Both the position numbers and the translations under genes were made by a program. The notes beneath the pieces are model-generated. The model was not told the DNA's origin, did no database searches, and was given only the letters and a program-made list of their open reading frames with translations. From contig JAGMUV010000009.1 of assembly GCA_020744425.1 (NCBI GenBank), positions 1,178,001 through 1,242,000 of the forward strand: 64,000 nucleotides of DNA, read 5' to 3'. Below are positions 10,587 through 23,076 of the stretch, in pieces (within the stretch, counting starts at the first letter, position 1; each line of letters opens with the position of its first letter). The DNA comes from Dactylonectria macrodidyma. Lineage: Eukaryota > Ascomycota > Sordariomycetes > Hypocreales > Nectriaceae.

Positions 10587-12222
10587 CTAGGCATCTTTGG
10601 CCATAAGCTTCTTCTCGACCCATTTCGAAAAATTTACAATGGGAATATCCACGGCCCGCCAGAATACATCGGCGCACCAGATGACCACTGGAAAGACGAA
10701 ACACAAGCCCAGCCAGAACCCGCGATAGTAGTCGTCCCCCTCGGCGCCCGTGAGGTAGAAGAAGACAAACCTCAGCACCCTAAACTGCAGCCACCGCGTC
10801 GGCCGGCCATGCACAAGATACAGCGAGTAGGATATCTTGCCCAGGTACTGAACCACGTCCGTCGTAAAGACGCGCTGCCAAAAGGCCGAATGACCGACCG
10901 AGAGCAAGAACAGGCCCGCGCCGAAGCATTGCCAGTAGCGGTCCCGTTCTTCATGCCAATACTCCGGGATCATGGTCTCGAGCGTGACCCAGCCCGGGGT
11001 TTCGTCTCTGCGGTGGCTCGGCTGGCTCAGGAGGTACAGGGCGAGGATGCTGATAACGTTCCAGGCTATGGCCTTGAGTGGTAGTCGAGAACCTTTGGAT
11101 TCCCCCCTTTCGCTTTGCGAGAGGGCTGCGGTTGAGACTCCGGTGTGGGCGCCGCGGGCATAGTCCCATTCGACGCAGGCCAGTCCATATAGAAACAAGA
11201 GGAAGTCCCACCGGCCCTTTCGGTACGTAATGTAAGTGAAGAGCATGAGAGTCATGATGCGATAGTGGGTTTTGAGACGCGAGGTTCCCATGTGAATGAG
11301 GAACAGGTAGAGTGAACAGCGGTACTCGACGGGAATCGTCCATGTGACACCATCATACCCTGAAAGTAAGTACGTCAGTGACCTTGGCATCAGAGTGCAA
11401 GTGAGAAAGGGGGAAAACGGGGGGGGGGGGGTTACCATTTGCCACATGGGGCTTGCTATCCCAAGCAAACGGCGCAAGCGAGCGAAGAACGTTGCCAGCC
11501 CAGTCTATCCACTGCTCAAGCCCGGAGTCGAGGCGCGTTCTATGCGTCATGAGAATATGTCTAAAGTACGTCCGGTCGTTGGCGAACGCCCGGGTCGATT
11601 CGTAGAAGCCTAGGCGGAGGAAGAGGACCAAGAGCCCGGTGGACGCAATTGTCGGTAGATACAACCGCAGACCGCGACGAAATACCATGGAGGTCATGGC
11701 TTGGCCAAACTCATGCGTGCTGCGACTCCGGATCATGCGGACGGGCTTGTAGGAGATGGCGTAGCCGGAGATGACGAAGAAGAGGGCGACGGCGGCGTCA
11801 CCGGCGTACATCAGGCGCAGAAACGGCAGCCGGAGGAAGCCGTAGTATCCGCCACCGCAGCCCCAGCCGAGGGCCGGGTAGTAGGCTTGGAAGCCAGTGT
11901 GGCACAAGAAGACATTGAGGGCGGCAAGGCCGCGCATGCCGTCGAGGTAGGCCGTGGGGGCGAGTTTCGCTTTTTCGTTGACGGGCCGGCCCTGGAGGAA
12001 GCTAGGGACGAGGAACCACGCAATGCGGAGCAGCAGCTGGCCGGGTGACGATTTCGCGTATTCGATAAAGGAGAGGATTCGGTTGGCGGTTTGCGCGAGG
12101 AGCTGTCGCGGGTTGAAGTCATCGTCGGAGCCGGAGACGGAGACGGAGACGGAGACGGGGGCGGAGTCGGCGTGGGTCGGGTAGCCGTCGTCGGCCAGGG
12201 AGGGCCTTGAAGTTGCGTGCAT
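10587..12222 (-). CDS. Acyltransferase-3 family membrane protein
   Basis: An integral-membrane O-acyltransferase of the acyltransferase-3 family, which moves acyl groups onto sugars, lipids or secondary metabolites. Exons are 12222-11436 and 11359-10587 (519 aa). Family signs: AYLDGMRGLAALNVFLCHTG, with the catalytic-type His in the first membrane segment; ALFFVISGYAIS; the LRLYLPTIAS region; TWTIPVEYRCSLYLF; and YSLYLVHG near the end, followed by further hydrophobic helices. The N-terminus has a run of Val-Ser pairs (PVSVSVSVSGSDDD) encoded by a GGAGAC hexanucleotide repeat (minus-strand codons at about 12126-12160). The intron (11435-11360, 76 bp) contains an unbroken run of about a dozen C on the coding strand right after its donor. 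Substrate unknown. Confidence 0.9.
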
Positions 12223-13832
12223 TGCGCCAAAACGGCAAGCAGCCTATGCCAAAATGAAAGCGGCGAAGGAGAAACAACGAAACAACGAAAGACGGCCAAC
12301 AAGAAAAAAAGATGCAATCATGGAAAGGGACAGACGAGGAAAAGGAAAAGGAAAAGGAAAAGGGAGAAAAAGGGGCAATCTCCCTTGTGGCTTTCGTTGG
12401 CATTTGACTTGCTCCCGCATGCTGAGACACTATTGGGACCTTAGCTAAGCTAGGTGCGGGTGTCCCGCCATTGCGACGACGCCCTGGAGATCCCAAGCCT
12501 AGACACGGAGTAGAGATTGAACAGACTATCTAGACGAAGGAAAAGAAGGACAACATCGTCGGATATAGCTGGGTAAGGAAGGGGAGGATATGGAAACCGA
12601 CTCTTCCGCGAGCTTCATCTCGGGATTTGCGGTTTGGGATGATGAATCGTTTCTTGGACCCCGTCTACGAATAGTAACGCGTCCGCTAGCATCGAATCGA
12701 GGCGCGAAGGTGGCGCTAAGAATGGGTGGTCGAACTAATTTGGCGACGGGGAAACACAAACGGGGGGGAGGGAGAAAGCACGGGGGTCCAATAAGCATAA
12801 CGGCCCCTCATTTGCGACCAGTGCTTTTTGCTTTGTGTCTTGTATTGGTCGGCTTCCTTATCTCTCCCACCAGTTCGCAAAAAGGGCGTCTGTGCCGTAC
12901 GTATTTTAGAAGAAAAAAAAATAGTGTGTGTTGTGCAGTTTGCTCGCCATATGTGCATTGGAACAAGGGCCTGTGGGTGGCTGGGATGGGGGATGGGGCC
13001 ATGTACTATGTACGATGCACCATGCGATGCGATGCCGATGCCATGATGAGCTGCGTAGCGTAGAGCGAATGGCCGATTTCCTGGATTGGGGAAGAGAGGC
13101 GAATGGCTTCTTCAGTGCTGATCTTTAGTGATGATGTACCGCCGCCGCCATCATGGTTGAAGAATGGCATGCTTGTATACGTACAGTCCTGTATTGTCCA
13201 ACTTACCAACCCGCCACATCCATTTTGCCAAGCCATGTCGATCACCATCACCATCCGGCTTTCCTCACCGACTCATCCAGGACAACCCCCATTGCCCCCT
13301 CCCGGAGCTTATCTTCCAGCCCCCCTCCCTGGCACACACACACACACGATGTATGTATGAGCCTCCCATTACAACCCACCATCCCCCGCTCCTTCAACGT
13401 TTCGATACAACCGCAGCTCACTTGCCGCTTCCAGCTCCGCCAGCAGGGATTTTATGCCCATTTCTAACAGCGGGGGAGGGACCCTTTTTCGAGGGATTGG
13501 CCGGCGCCGAGTGGGTGGTTGCTTGCGTTATCCCATCATGACGCTACCATTAGCGGTGGGGAAACGCGTGAGCTCTTTAGTTTTTTTGTGCTCTTTAGTC
13601 GCCTGGAGCGGCGTGTGAGATGTTGTGTGTGATGAGGAGCAGGGTTAGGTTGATGGTGGTGTGAGTTATATAGACGGGAGAGTGTGTGTTGCCTCTTCAT
13701 ATCATCTTGATCCCTCTCTTCCTCGTTTCTTCTTGTGAGGCTGTACTTGTCCCAGACGCCCACAACCCTCTCCTCTCCCTCCATTTTCGGCTCTCCATCT
13801 TCCATCTTCGACCCGAAACCTAATCATCCCCT
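12223..13832. other. Divergent promoter region, 1.6 kb
   Basis: It separates the acyltransferase gene (minus) from the DUF4267-like gene (plus). There are purine- and pyrimidine-rich runs (around 12330-12370 and 13260-13340) and a short CA repeat near 13337. No coding feature is supported. Confidence 0.5.
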
Positions 13833-14549
13833 ATGGCGACAGTAACTACGCCTCTCCTCCCCCTCTCGGCCTCGCCCACAGCCGCGGCGCCCATTACCGA
13901 AGGAGCTGCGGGCCAGCTCCAGCAGCACCTGCAACGCTACCACCACCACCAGTTACAACACCAAAACCAACAACAAATAGCCCGCAGCGAAACCGTCGAA
14001 GGTCGCATCCAGCGCATCGCCATCTCGACGTTTGTGCTCGTGCGCTTCTTCCGCGGCCTCTCGCTCGTCGTCTACCCGCGCTTTGGCCTGTACGCCCTCG
14101 ACGTCCCCCCCGATGGCTCCTCGTGCATGCTAGCCAGCCTCATTGGCGTGCGCGACATCCTGTTAGCGGGTTTGCTGCACACGGCCGATGTAAAAGCCGC
14201 GCTCGACGGTGATGCCTTTGCGCGCCGTGAAGTCAGCCGGTCGCTGGCCGTCGGCCTGCTGAGCGACGCCGTCGACGCCTTTGTGCTCATCTTCTACGCC
14301 GCCTGGTCCGACGACTGGGGCAACCCGATGTCCGTCATTATTGTTACTGCTGTCGTCGCCCTGCTCGAGCACCTGACGCTCTGGAGTCTCAGCGAGGACG
14401 AATGGGACGCCCTGGAGCACCGAAGCCTCGAGGAGGACAAGGTGTCGCGCATGAACGCCTGGCTGCGCGAGCTGGGCCGATACGAGCTAGCGAGACCCGA
14501 GTCTTCGCGCGCTGCCTCGATCCGCCGACAACAGGACGACATGGCCTAG
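13833..14549 (+). CDS. DUF4267-like small membrane protein
   Basis: A single-exon gene of 238 aa starting at ATG 13833. The N-terminus is rich in Gln and His (QQHLQRYHHHQLQHQNQQQ). The core has hydrophobic segments around CMLASLIGVRDILLAGLL, SLAVGLLSDAVDAFVLIFYAAW and SVIIVTAVVALLEHLTLW, in the arrangement of the uncharacterised DUF4267 family: a small membrane domain with a conserved Arg-Asp between the first helices. The C-terminal 50 residues are charged and probably cytosolic. The role is unknown. The GC-rich codon use supports a real gene. Confidence 0.7.
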   Translation: MATVTTPLLPLSASPTAAAPITEGAAGQLQQHLQRYHHHQLQHQNQQQIARSETVEGRIQRIAISTFVLVRFFRGLSLVVYPRFGLYALDVPPDGSSCMLASLIGVRDILLAGLLHTADVKAALDGDAFARREVSRSLAVGLLSDAVDAFVLIFYAAWSDDWGNPMSVIIVTAVVALLEHLTLWSLSEDEWDALEHRSLEEDKVSRMNAWLRELGRYELARPESSRAASIRRQQDDMA

Positions 14550-15075
14550 TCTCATACTGCGAATTATATCCTGCGAGCGTGTTTTGTTTTTTCTTCTTCT
14601 TTTTCTTTTCCTTTTGTATCGGGGTTTGGGCGCTCAGCGGGCATTTCAATTCATCGGTGTTTGGGATTTTGCCTTCAATCATGGCGGGAGTTTGGGAATT
14701 GGAAGTTTATGTGACAAGATCATGGCAATGCATGTGGTGGAAAGTTGTGATACCAGCGAAGACGATGGCTTTTATGGATTGGATAGGTCTATGGTCTATA
14801 TATCCCTCTGGGTCTTGATACGGTTTATGACGGCAATATAACGAAAATGCAGTCGGATTCGCCCATCTTTTGTCAAGGAGTACCGTATCTAGGTCAGTGA
14901 ACACCATGCGGCGTGATTCAGACGTTGTAGTATTCATCATCTACCATCCACCACATCAGCGGTGTCCAACTGTGAAACGCTGTCTATGCAAGCCGCAAAC
15001 TCTAGCTGTAGATCCTTCTATCTGCAAAACAGAGCCGCAACGCCTACCGTCTAAAACCCACCGACCCGCTCTCGC
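14550..15075. other. Convergent intergenic
   Basis: The 3' flanks of the DUF4267-like gene and the monooxygenase gene, with a T/C-rich stretch at 14583-14615. Nothing else seen. Confidence 0.6.
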
Positions 15076-16652
15076 TCACAAGCGAGCCTGGGCAAGTATC
15101 GTTGTCGCCTTGGCCGCCTCCTCCTCGGCCGCTCTGGCCGCCTCGTTCTGCCGCTTCCACATGTCCCTCCGCAGATCCGTGCCCGTCAGGAACGCCCGGT
15201 GCCACTCCCGCCGGAACTTGGGCAGCTTCCGGCCGACCCCCGGAGCTCCCTCGCCGGCCAGCGCCCGCAAACCCTCGAAGTAGTCCTCAAAGTCCGGGAA
15301 CACGACGGTGAACTTGGGACCGTCGCCGTGCGTGCCGATCCGGGCGGTTTCCCAGGCCTCCATGGCTTCCGCCGACGGCAGCGTGCCGCGTCCCGCGAGA
15401 AGACGGGCGGCGTAGACGGCCTGCCACTCGAAGATCTTGAAAGTGAGCCCGGCCCCGACGGCCCCGACGAAGAGCAGCGTCGGGTCGTGCCGCCAGACGA
15501 CGTGCTGGAACAGGTCCGGCACGCGGTTGTTGCGCACCGGGACGGACGGGAGGAACGGCAGCGTCCAGCTGAAGCCCGTGCCGAAGATGATGTTGTCAAC
15601 GTCCGGGATCGCGCTGCCGTCCGCGAGGTGCACCGTCCGGCCGGTGATGCTGACGATGGACGGGTGCTTCTCGATCTTGGGGTGGTCGAACGCCGCGTCG
15701 CCAAAGTAGGTGTTGGCCGTGTGCCCGATGACAATGGCATGGACGGGTGTCTCGGCTGTTTGGATGAGGTCGACAGCGATGTCTGCTGCAGAGACGGATG
15801 CACCAACTACGACCACGCGCTGCATTTTCATTCTTGTCAGTCTTGGCCAACGAACTCCATCGCCTTCTCCTTCGACCTACCTTGTCTTTCAGTAGATTTC
15901 TCCCTCGAAAGTGTTTGCTGTGCAAGACACTGCCCGGACGAGACTTCTCAAACTGCTCCAGCCCATCTATCGCGGGGATATACGGCACCCAGTAATGCCC
16001 ACTGGCGACAACCACGGCGTCGAACCACTCAACCCACCAGTAATCCTGCTCCTTGCCGTCCCTCCTTAGCGTTACCTTCCACTCCTCGCCGACCTTTTCG
16101 ACGCGCTCCACGCTCGTCTGGTACGAAACGAGGTCCTCGTAGCCGTTGCGGCGCACCAATCCCTCGACGTAGCCGCGCAGCACCGTCCACGGGCGGAATG
16201 GTGAGTCCGGGCCGTGCACGCCGACCGTCCATGCGCTCCGGACCTCCGGGATCGGCTCACGGCTGTACTCCATGGCGGCCGCATCGACGTTGGTCTCGAG
16301 GTACGGGTACACGTGCGATTCGGCGAACCGCGGCTGGTCCGTCTTGGGCGTCAGCGCCGGCAGCACCTCCGGGATATCCAGCGGAGTGTCGGCTGTCCGG
16401 TCGGCCAACCGCGCAAAGTCGCTCAGCGCCGGGGGTTTTGAGTCGTCGCCGATCCTGCTCCGGCCATCAGCGAATAACGTCCTCCGAATCCAATAGCGGC
16501 CTGGGCGCAAACCCTTACCAGCATCCTCCGGGGCCCTCGCGTCGCTCAAAGACTCGGATCAGGTCAAAGGCCTTCTCCTGGGCCAGCGCGTCCACGGCGA
16601 TGGCGCCTGCGGGACCAGCCCCGATTACGGCCACCCGCTTGATCGGCATCAT
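15076..16652 (-). CDS. Flavin-containing monooxygenase
   Basis: A FAD/NADPH-dependent monooxygenase of the FMO family, oxidising soft nucleophiles (N or S) or ketones. Exons are 16652-16519, 16454-15881 and 15819-15076 (483 aa; a second Met follows directly). The FAD Rossmann motif is GAGPAG in KRVAVIGAGPAGAIAVDALA. Next come the FERREGPGGCW-IGDDSKPP junction created by intron 1, LADRTADTPLDIPEVLP, and the NADP motif GASVSAADIAVDL at the start of exon 3. The FMO-type VLHSKHFRG and the conserved NIIFGTGF lie between and after these. Intron 1 (16518-16455) must run to the AG at 16455, because nearer AGs break the frame. No signal peptide. The substrate is unknown, and no biosynthetic partners are adjacent. 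Confidence 0.92.
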
Positions 16653-17781
16653 GGAGCGGGGGATGGTGTTTTTGTCGTTTCTGAAGCTGATGAAGGGATT
16701 TTGATAGCGCTGACAACAAGAAACAGTCAAACTGGTGAGAGCGCTGCCAATCGACCGCCCAATTGACCAATTCGCAACAGCCAACCTGGTGAACAAGAGA
16801 CAAAACAAGGCGAAAGAATGTGTATAGTCTTAAAAAAATGCAAGACGAAGTCTGGGATAATCGTATGTCCTCCTCTTGAACAGGCAGGTAGGTCATTCTC
16901 CACTTTTCGATCCCCTGTCGCCGATGCCAGCGACGTATCGGGGCGACGGCAACCAGTCGATCCAGGGCCGAGGGTGGAGTTTGTCTTGATGCCGTTGATT
17001 GTTGCTATATCACGCCATCGCCGGCGTCGGGCGAGGTGCGACGCCGACGAAGCAAGTCTAAAACTATGTTCTATCGTCCTACATTTAGTGAGACTGATAA
17101 GTGGCAGCAATTAATTCAATTTTTCTCTACATCTCAATGAACGTGTCCTGTGATCGGGTGAAAGGATGAGGTGGTGGAGAAAGTCAGCCCGACTCGGGGC
17201 ATGTAGCGGTTTGGTGACTTTCAAGCAGCCGGTCCTCTTCTCGCAACCAAGCTTCTAGATTTTGTAGTGACTGTATACAAGAAAGTGTGAGATAGTTTGA
17301 GGCAGCGTTGACATCCCACAAATCAATTATACCGTTCATCGCGTCTCCTTGCAATGGGCGCAGTGGTAGTGTGTCTACATGGGATCAATCACAACGAGAT
17401 GATCCAATATGCAGGGCATGATCATAGACTCTTCGACTTCACGAGCCGCAAGACTATCAGAAACCTATCCAATAGTAAGGCTGGACTAGGCTTAACTATA
17501 AGTCACAAAGAGAAACTAACACTGACAAGCCTCTCCCATTGACATAATGGTCATCAGTCAACCCTCTGTCGTTATTCACTTTGTATCTGAAATCCTGGCG
17601 GAGAGAACTTACTCGGCATATGCATTCATATTCTCTGCAATGAGAACAGAGATGGAACTGCTTCTTCTTGATTGAGTTGGTGTATAAGAACACAACCTTT
17701 CATTTCATATTCATAATTATTTAGAATTACCTGATGTAACTTGTGCCCTTCTAAACAAACCGCAAACCACATCTTCCTGGA
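16653..17781. other. Intergenic, 1.1 kb
   Basis: The monooxygenase promoter side and the 3' side of the glutathione S-transferase gene. Nothing else recognised. Confidence 0.55.
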
Positions 17782-18590
17782 CTAAGCCCTAAACTTAGCG
17801 ACTCTACTCTTGGTAGCTTCAGCTACAGTTTCCTCTTTGTAGATGAGAACCACAGCAGGCTGTTCAATAACGTGCTGCGCCCACTGATAGAACGTAGGCG
17901 CGGCATCTCTAAGCTGGTTGGGGACACTGGCTGGCACAAGCCCGTGCTTTGAGAGGCTGAACAGGCGGAGAACAAACGGGCCAGTCAGGACCTTGAAGTT
18001 ACGTCAGTCCGTGTATGAGTTTTGGGAGGTGTTTTAAGATCGGCTTACCTCGGCCAAGGTGATCTTCTGGTGCCCGCCAAAGAACGGTGTGGCGCCAGCG
18101 AGCAGCGGCTCTATCTCCTTGGCGATGGCGGCAACGAGGTCCTTGGCCGCACTCTCGGAATCGGCGTCGGTCTTTGAAAAGACAATCTTCTGATAGTGAG
18201 ACTGCACCTTGGAGAACCAGGTGTCGACGAAAAAAGCGATTCTCGCCCTAACTAGGGGCCCGTTGGCGTCGGCCGTCGAGGGCAACACGTGCGACGGGTA
18301 CTTATCTGCCAGGAACTGGGCCACAATTGCAGACTCGGTGATGATCTCGCCGTTGTACGAGAGCGTGGGAACTTGGCCGCGCGGGTTCACCTTGAGGTAT
18401 TCTGCTGTCCGCGGCACGTCCAGGTCGATGATTTCTTCTCTGAAGGGGATTCCCAACTCGGCGAGAACAATGTGTGCTCGATGAGCCCCTGTGATGGTTG
18501 ATGAGAAAAAGAACCTGACAGCGTATTGCTTCGTCACCTACACGGGCACCGATGGTTGGTGTACAGAATGATGTCAGCGGGAGAAGCCAT
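17782..18590 (-). CDS. Omega-like glutathione S-transferase with Cys active site
   Basis: A cytosolic glutathione transferase or thiol transferase. Exons are 18590-18542, 18488-18049 and 17991-17782 (232 aa). The first exon is only 49 nt, but it is essential: it supplies MASPADIILYTNHRCP, so that the junction reads NHRCPWAHRAH. That is the omega/GTO-type active site with Cys15, expected to act in glutathione-dependent reductions more than in classic conjugation. The thioredoxin fold continues with VNPRGQVPTL and the glutathione-binding ITESAIV. A helical C-terminal domain ends in KSRVAKFRA. Introns are 53 and 57 bp and both junctions keep frame. A start at the in-frame GTG 18537 would lose the active site. 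Confidence 0.92.
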
Positions 18591-20171
18591 TGTTGCTTTT
18601 AGATCCAGTTTTTCTTCGTTTCCCTTCGACAACGGTGTTTCGATGTAACCGAAACGACAACTACAACTTTGAAGTAACCTTTCAACTTCTCCTCAGCAAA
18701 TCTACCACCGTAGACGGTCGTACAGATATATGGACGAAGCGGGGAACGTGCAATTATTAATGCCCGACCTTTGTCGCAACTCTTGGCGTCAATCAGGTGC
18801 GCGGGCCGCGATTGCATCATTACTTGGCGATCCAATCGCCGAGCGACGCACCCGCCCTAGGGAACCATGGAGTCATTGAGGTGCATAATTGCGCTATTTG
18901 CGCTTCAACCTTGTTGGGTGGATGATAGGAGAGAATAAGGCGCCATACACGGTGGCTGTTACGCTAAAATCCTAAAGATAGCGATGATGAGGCGCTGTCC
19001 GTAGGAATTGATCCCGAAACCGATATGGATTCGTTTGTTGAAGGCAGGTTGATAAACATGGGGCGATGATTAAGGTACGGGCATGTCGTGATGGCGTCTT
19101 TTGGCAGACTAGACTAAATCGGTCAGTGCAAACTCTCCAAGTGTAGTACCCACTGGTGCCACGACACCCTATTTACTTGCAGGTAAAGATAGTTACTGTT
19201 ATTGGGTGCTGTTTCTCTTGACTAGTCGCAACCCTGCATTAAACTAATGTTCATGAGAGGGCGTCTTATGTAACTCGGCCACGTTGAGTACAGATTGGTT
19301 GCGTCATTCACTCTTGACTTGACTACCGAGTGCCTTGCGGGACGTGGTGACGTAACCAGTTTCTTTACCCTTTTAGATCTCTTAGTGTCGGCCTATCTGA
19401 TAGAAATGTAACACTTGACTTCAACATTGTGTTAGGGTTAAGATTCCCTTGGGAATTTGATGACTGCTAAGCTAGCGGGCATTTGCAGCAATGGGTCAAC
19501 AACACCATAGCTAAACCAAAAACACAAAAGGAGACCTTCGAGCCTGTCAAAGGGCAATACATCACTTTCAATTCGGTTCGAATTGTACTTAACTTTGCGT
19601 GACGCACGAATACGCTCCTTGATCCTTGGCCATCTCTCTTGTTGGCTGTCGCAGGGGCTCTCATGGAATTTCCTACTCATCCTCAGTACAACTGCTAGCC
19701 CTTCACTTGACCATGCAGATTTATCTTACACTTCCTTTCTTGGTATTCCTTGACTTTTATGGCTTCTTCAGAACCCTCCATCTCTTGCAGCCGCTACGGC
19801 TTACGCGTCTCTTGGGCCAATTGGCAACTCGGAAGTTTCAGGGCAATTCACTGCAATTTTAGCGTTTCCCACCAACAAAACAACATTGTGCCAGCCTCAT
19901 ACATCGCACACATAGTGGAAGGGGATACCAACTTCTTCAACAAGGTCTATAGTGGCTTTATTCCACGATTCAGAAGATACAGGCCTTCCAAAGGTCTCCT
20001 GAGTAATAATGGTCCACCCACCTCAATGATTGCTCATCGTACATATTCCACCAACGAATAATATTCCGTCCATATGCCCTAACATCTATAATATGTTCTA
20101 TACCTCACATGGCACCATGGAGTTTTGTTTGTTTATTATCTAATTTCTGTCTTCATGCCAAATAACATCGA
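18591..20171. other. Intergenic, 1.6 kb
   Basis: The glutathione S-transferase promoter side and the 3' side of the MFS gene. Only short, mutually overlapping frames; nothing recognised. Confidence 0.5.
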
Positions 20172-21733
20172 TCAGTACTTAGCCATCAGCTTAAAGCCAG
20201 TCTCATAAAGTCTCGCCCCAAAGGCAAGCGCAGTACCAGAGAGACAGAACACACCCGCAAACACCTTCAATCCTGTGAAAGATCCATTTTCAGCATCTAA
20301 GATGGCTCCAGCTATGGGGTTCGTCACTAGGCCTCCGATTGAGGCGCACATGAAGAGAAGACCAGACCTGTAGCCAAACTCCTCCGGAGGGGCAATCTCG
20401 GCCACAAGCGCGGGCGACAAGGAGACGTACGCTCCAGAGAAGAAGCCAAAGAAGGCGGCGAATGAGATGAGTGCGGCGTTGCTGTTAGCTGGTATCCAGA
20501 GACCCAGTGTCAATATACCCGTTGTGGCGCAGACAGCTGAGAAAACATTGAAGCGACCGATTTTGTCAGCCACGAGGCCGGACGATGATCTGCCGAAGAA
20601 GCTACAATTGTGTCAGTAGAACTTTTCTTCTAGTCGTGGGACGAAGGGGGGCGAACCTAGCGGCATTAAGGATAGGAACCAGGTACTGAAGAATCCCATT
20701 ACCCATCCCAGAAGCGCGAGCCTCAACCACGACATAATTGATGGGAACGAAGATTCCAAAGGTGATGAGAAAAAATCCACCCATAAGGAAGAGGCTCTTT
20801 GGCTCCCGGAAGGGTCGCAAATGGTCCAGCTTCTTTGACTCCGTCCTGTTAGACACTACTCTTTGTCTCACCGTCAAGTTGGCGATGGTGAGGAGGAATA
20901 ATATCAGAAATGCAGAAATGCGCATCGTCCAAGGAAATCCAACTTGTTCAATCAAATGTGTGAGCATGATGGGAAAGATGACACCGCCGAGACTGGATCC
21001 AGTCGAGCATATTCCAAAGGCGGCGCCTCGTTTCTTGTTGAACCATTCGGGTACTGTGCTAATGGCTTGTGGGCCGTTAGCTTTCAACAGCAGCGTTTTC
21101 TCAGAGTTTTATGTCATACCTGGCTGGAAAATAGCAGATGCACCAATTGCACTGCATACCCCCTGGGACAGCAATATCTGGTAATACTGGGTCGATATGG
21201 AAGCCATCATCAATCCAAAGACATGGAGTAAAGTTCCGCAAAGAATTAAGCGACGTGGACCGTAAATGTCGTGTAATCTTCCCACCACAGGGCCCTAAAT
21301 ACACAATTCATTAGAAACGAACGGGGTTCAAAGGGAGGTAGGGAGCCTAGCAGGAGTCCATACCATGACCATGATGAAGAAAATTTGCAAGGACGGGATC
21401 CATGCAATTGTGCTTGACGAGTAGTTCTTAAGCATTTCATGCTCGTAGTAGTCCTGGAAAATTCCCACGCCTTAAGCACTAAATGTCAGCTAAATGATTG
21501 GCCTTTAGACATAAGGTGGTGAACTTACTGTTGATCCAGCCAAAACTGCAGAATGACGTACACCAGGTCCCAAACACGACTAACCACGCCGCAGAGCCTC
21601 CATCTGGGATTTCGTTTATGTTGCTGCAAGGATCTTCAAGGCCTGCTGAGTCTCGGGCGTCTTTCTCGACTTCGCGAGGTACAGGGGATTCGTGGAGGGT
21701 ATCAACTTCGGTCGTGCTTCCGTTGGTTGTCAT
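20172..21733 (-). CDS. MFS transporter, monocarboxylate-transporter-like
   Basis: A major facilitator of the fungal MCT-like group, with 12 membrane segments expected. Exons are 21733-21529, 21470-21364, 21294-21120, 21065-20657 and 20601-20172 (441 aa). All four introns (55-69 bp) keep frame. The start is ATG 21733 ([11 protein letters not shown]); the frame upstream has only TTG. Family signs: the acidic N-terminus ending in [16 protein letters not shown] (membrane segment 1 of MCT-like proteins), [15 protein letters not shown] (the MFS loop 2-3 signature), [15 protein letters not shown], and [16 protein letters not shown] (loop 8-9). The substrate may be a carboxylate, riboflavin or a metabolite; sequence alone does not decide. 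It is divergent from the Mpv17 gene. Confidence 0.92.
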
Positions 21734-23076
21734 TGTGACTGAGCGAGACAAGTGCGATGATTCAATAATTCAATGATTGCTAGACATCGAGGATCTCTTT
21801 ATAAACTTCCATTCTCTGTCGGTGACTCAAGCCACGCCCTTTGAGGCACCCCGGAAAACACGGCATCTCACTATTTGGCCTAGAGGCTCCAACTGTGGAG
21901 ACGGACATATGGATGGATCTGAGAGGACTCGCCCCGATCCGTGTCAAAATGCCGAGATGGGGGCGGGATTGAACCACTATTTATACGCAAGGTCCGAATG
22001 AACAGTAGCGTTGATTGGTATTTCCCAACGAGGTCTTTCGCGTCGAACGTGACACCACCTCATCTGGGGAAATGCCCGTCTTCTCCGTCTTGGCTCTCCG
22101 ATGAAGAGCATTGAGCTGGCTAAAACACCGTCGCTCATGGTACATCACATTGCGCGAACCCTAGTTAAGTGTTGGAAAGAAGCTCGGGGATAAAGAAGGG
22201 CTTAGCGGAGCGGCAGCTTTTCCGCCATGGGGCTACGCCTGATTAGCACCTTATCCAGTCTAGCATGCATCTGGAATGGAGAATGGGCATGAAGCCGGAG
22301 CCGAACGTAGGTACCTAAGTATTTACCGTTGTTTCGGGAGGGAATAACGGGAAATGACTTTTGTGGACCATCGCATTACGTAGTACGGGTTGCTGTTTTT
22401 GTCTGATATGAGTCAATCAAGCATGGTGCTCCTGATGAAGGAGACCAACATGTCCATGGTGTTCATCAATGACGATGTCTATGCAGAGGCTCAGATTTGT
22501 CTTTTCCTGACATCGGAAAGACTAAAAGATCACTGAGAATCTCTTCAAAGAAAGAAACCACTCAGAACACCTAGGTTGTTGGAAGCTTGAGCCAAAGCAA
22601 AGATTCCACGATGCTCTGAGATGACGGTATTCCGTGGTGGATCTTGAGCAGGGATTACCAGGGGCCGCCACATCGGCGGACAATCTGGGGGCACACCAAT
22701 AGCCATGCGACGGCAGCATTATCTATCTGTGAGGCATCGTTCATGGCATCAATCAGTGAGATGTACGCAGTGTTCTTGAAGATGGCATCCACGCCCGAAT
22801 AAGGCTTTGGGTATGAGCCTTCACCTGCCCCGTACACAGAGCCAGACACGAATTCGTATTGTCTCAGTCAGCGTCGCGTTGAAGCGCGGAACTTCACTTA
22901 TCCCGGGCTGCGCGACCCAACACGTGAACCTAAGACATTGGCCCTGCTACGAAACGCCGACCTGCGTTATTGACAAGCTGTCAACTCTCCAACTCATCGT
23001 CAGAATCCCAGAACAAGAAAGATCACAGCTTCGATCAATTTCTCCAAGCTTTCACGCTCGTTACATTGTCCCAAAG
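21734..23076. other. Divergent promoter region, 1.3 kb
   Basis: It lies between the MFS gene and the Mpv17-type gene. No supported coding feature. Confidence 0.55.

Noticed and set aside
16501..16518. Use of the CCCAG at 16500 as acceptor of FMO intron 1
   Set aside because: It would leave an 18-nt intron and put exon 2 out of frame; the AG at 16455 restores the family sequence GGCWIGDD.
15076..16652. Possible secondary-metabolite cluster around the FMO, LaeA-like methyltransferase and acyltransferase
   Set aside because: No polyketide synthase, peptide synthetase, terpene cyclase or pathway regulator nearby; genes are interspersed with housekeeping genes and point in mixed directions.
15199..16704. 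501-codon plus-strand frame opposite the monooxygenase
   Set aside because: Antisense of an FMO with clear FAD and NADP motifs; the plus-strand product is Arg/Pro-rich and crosses the FMO introns without signals.
22522..22849. Overlapping short minus-strand frames between the MFS and Mpv17 genes
   Set aside because: Two different short frames with no conserved motif and no consistent splicing.
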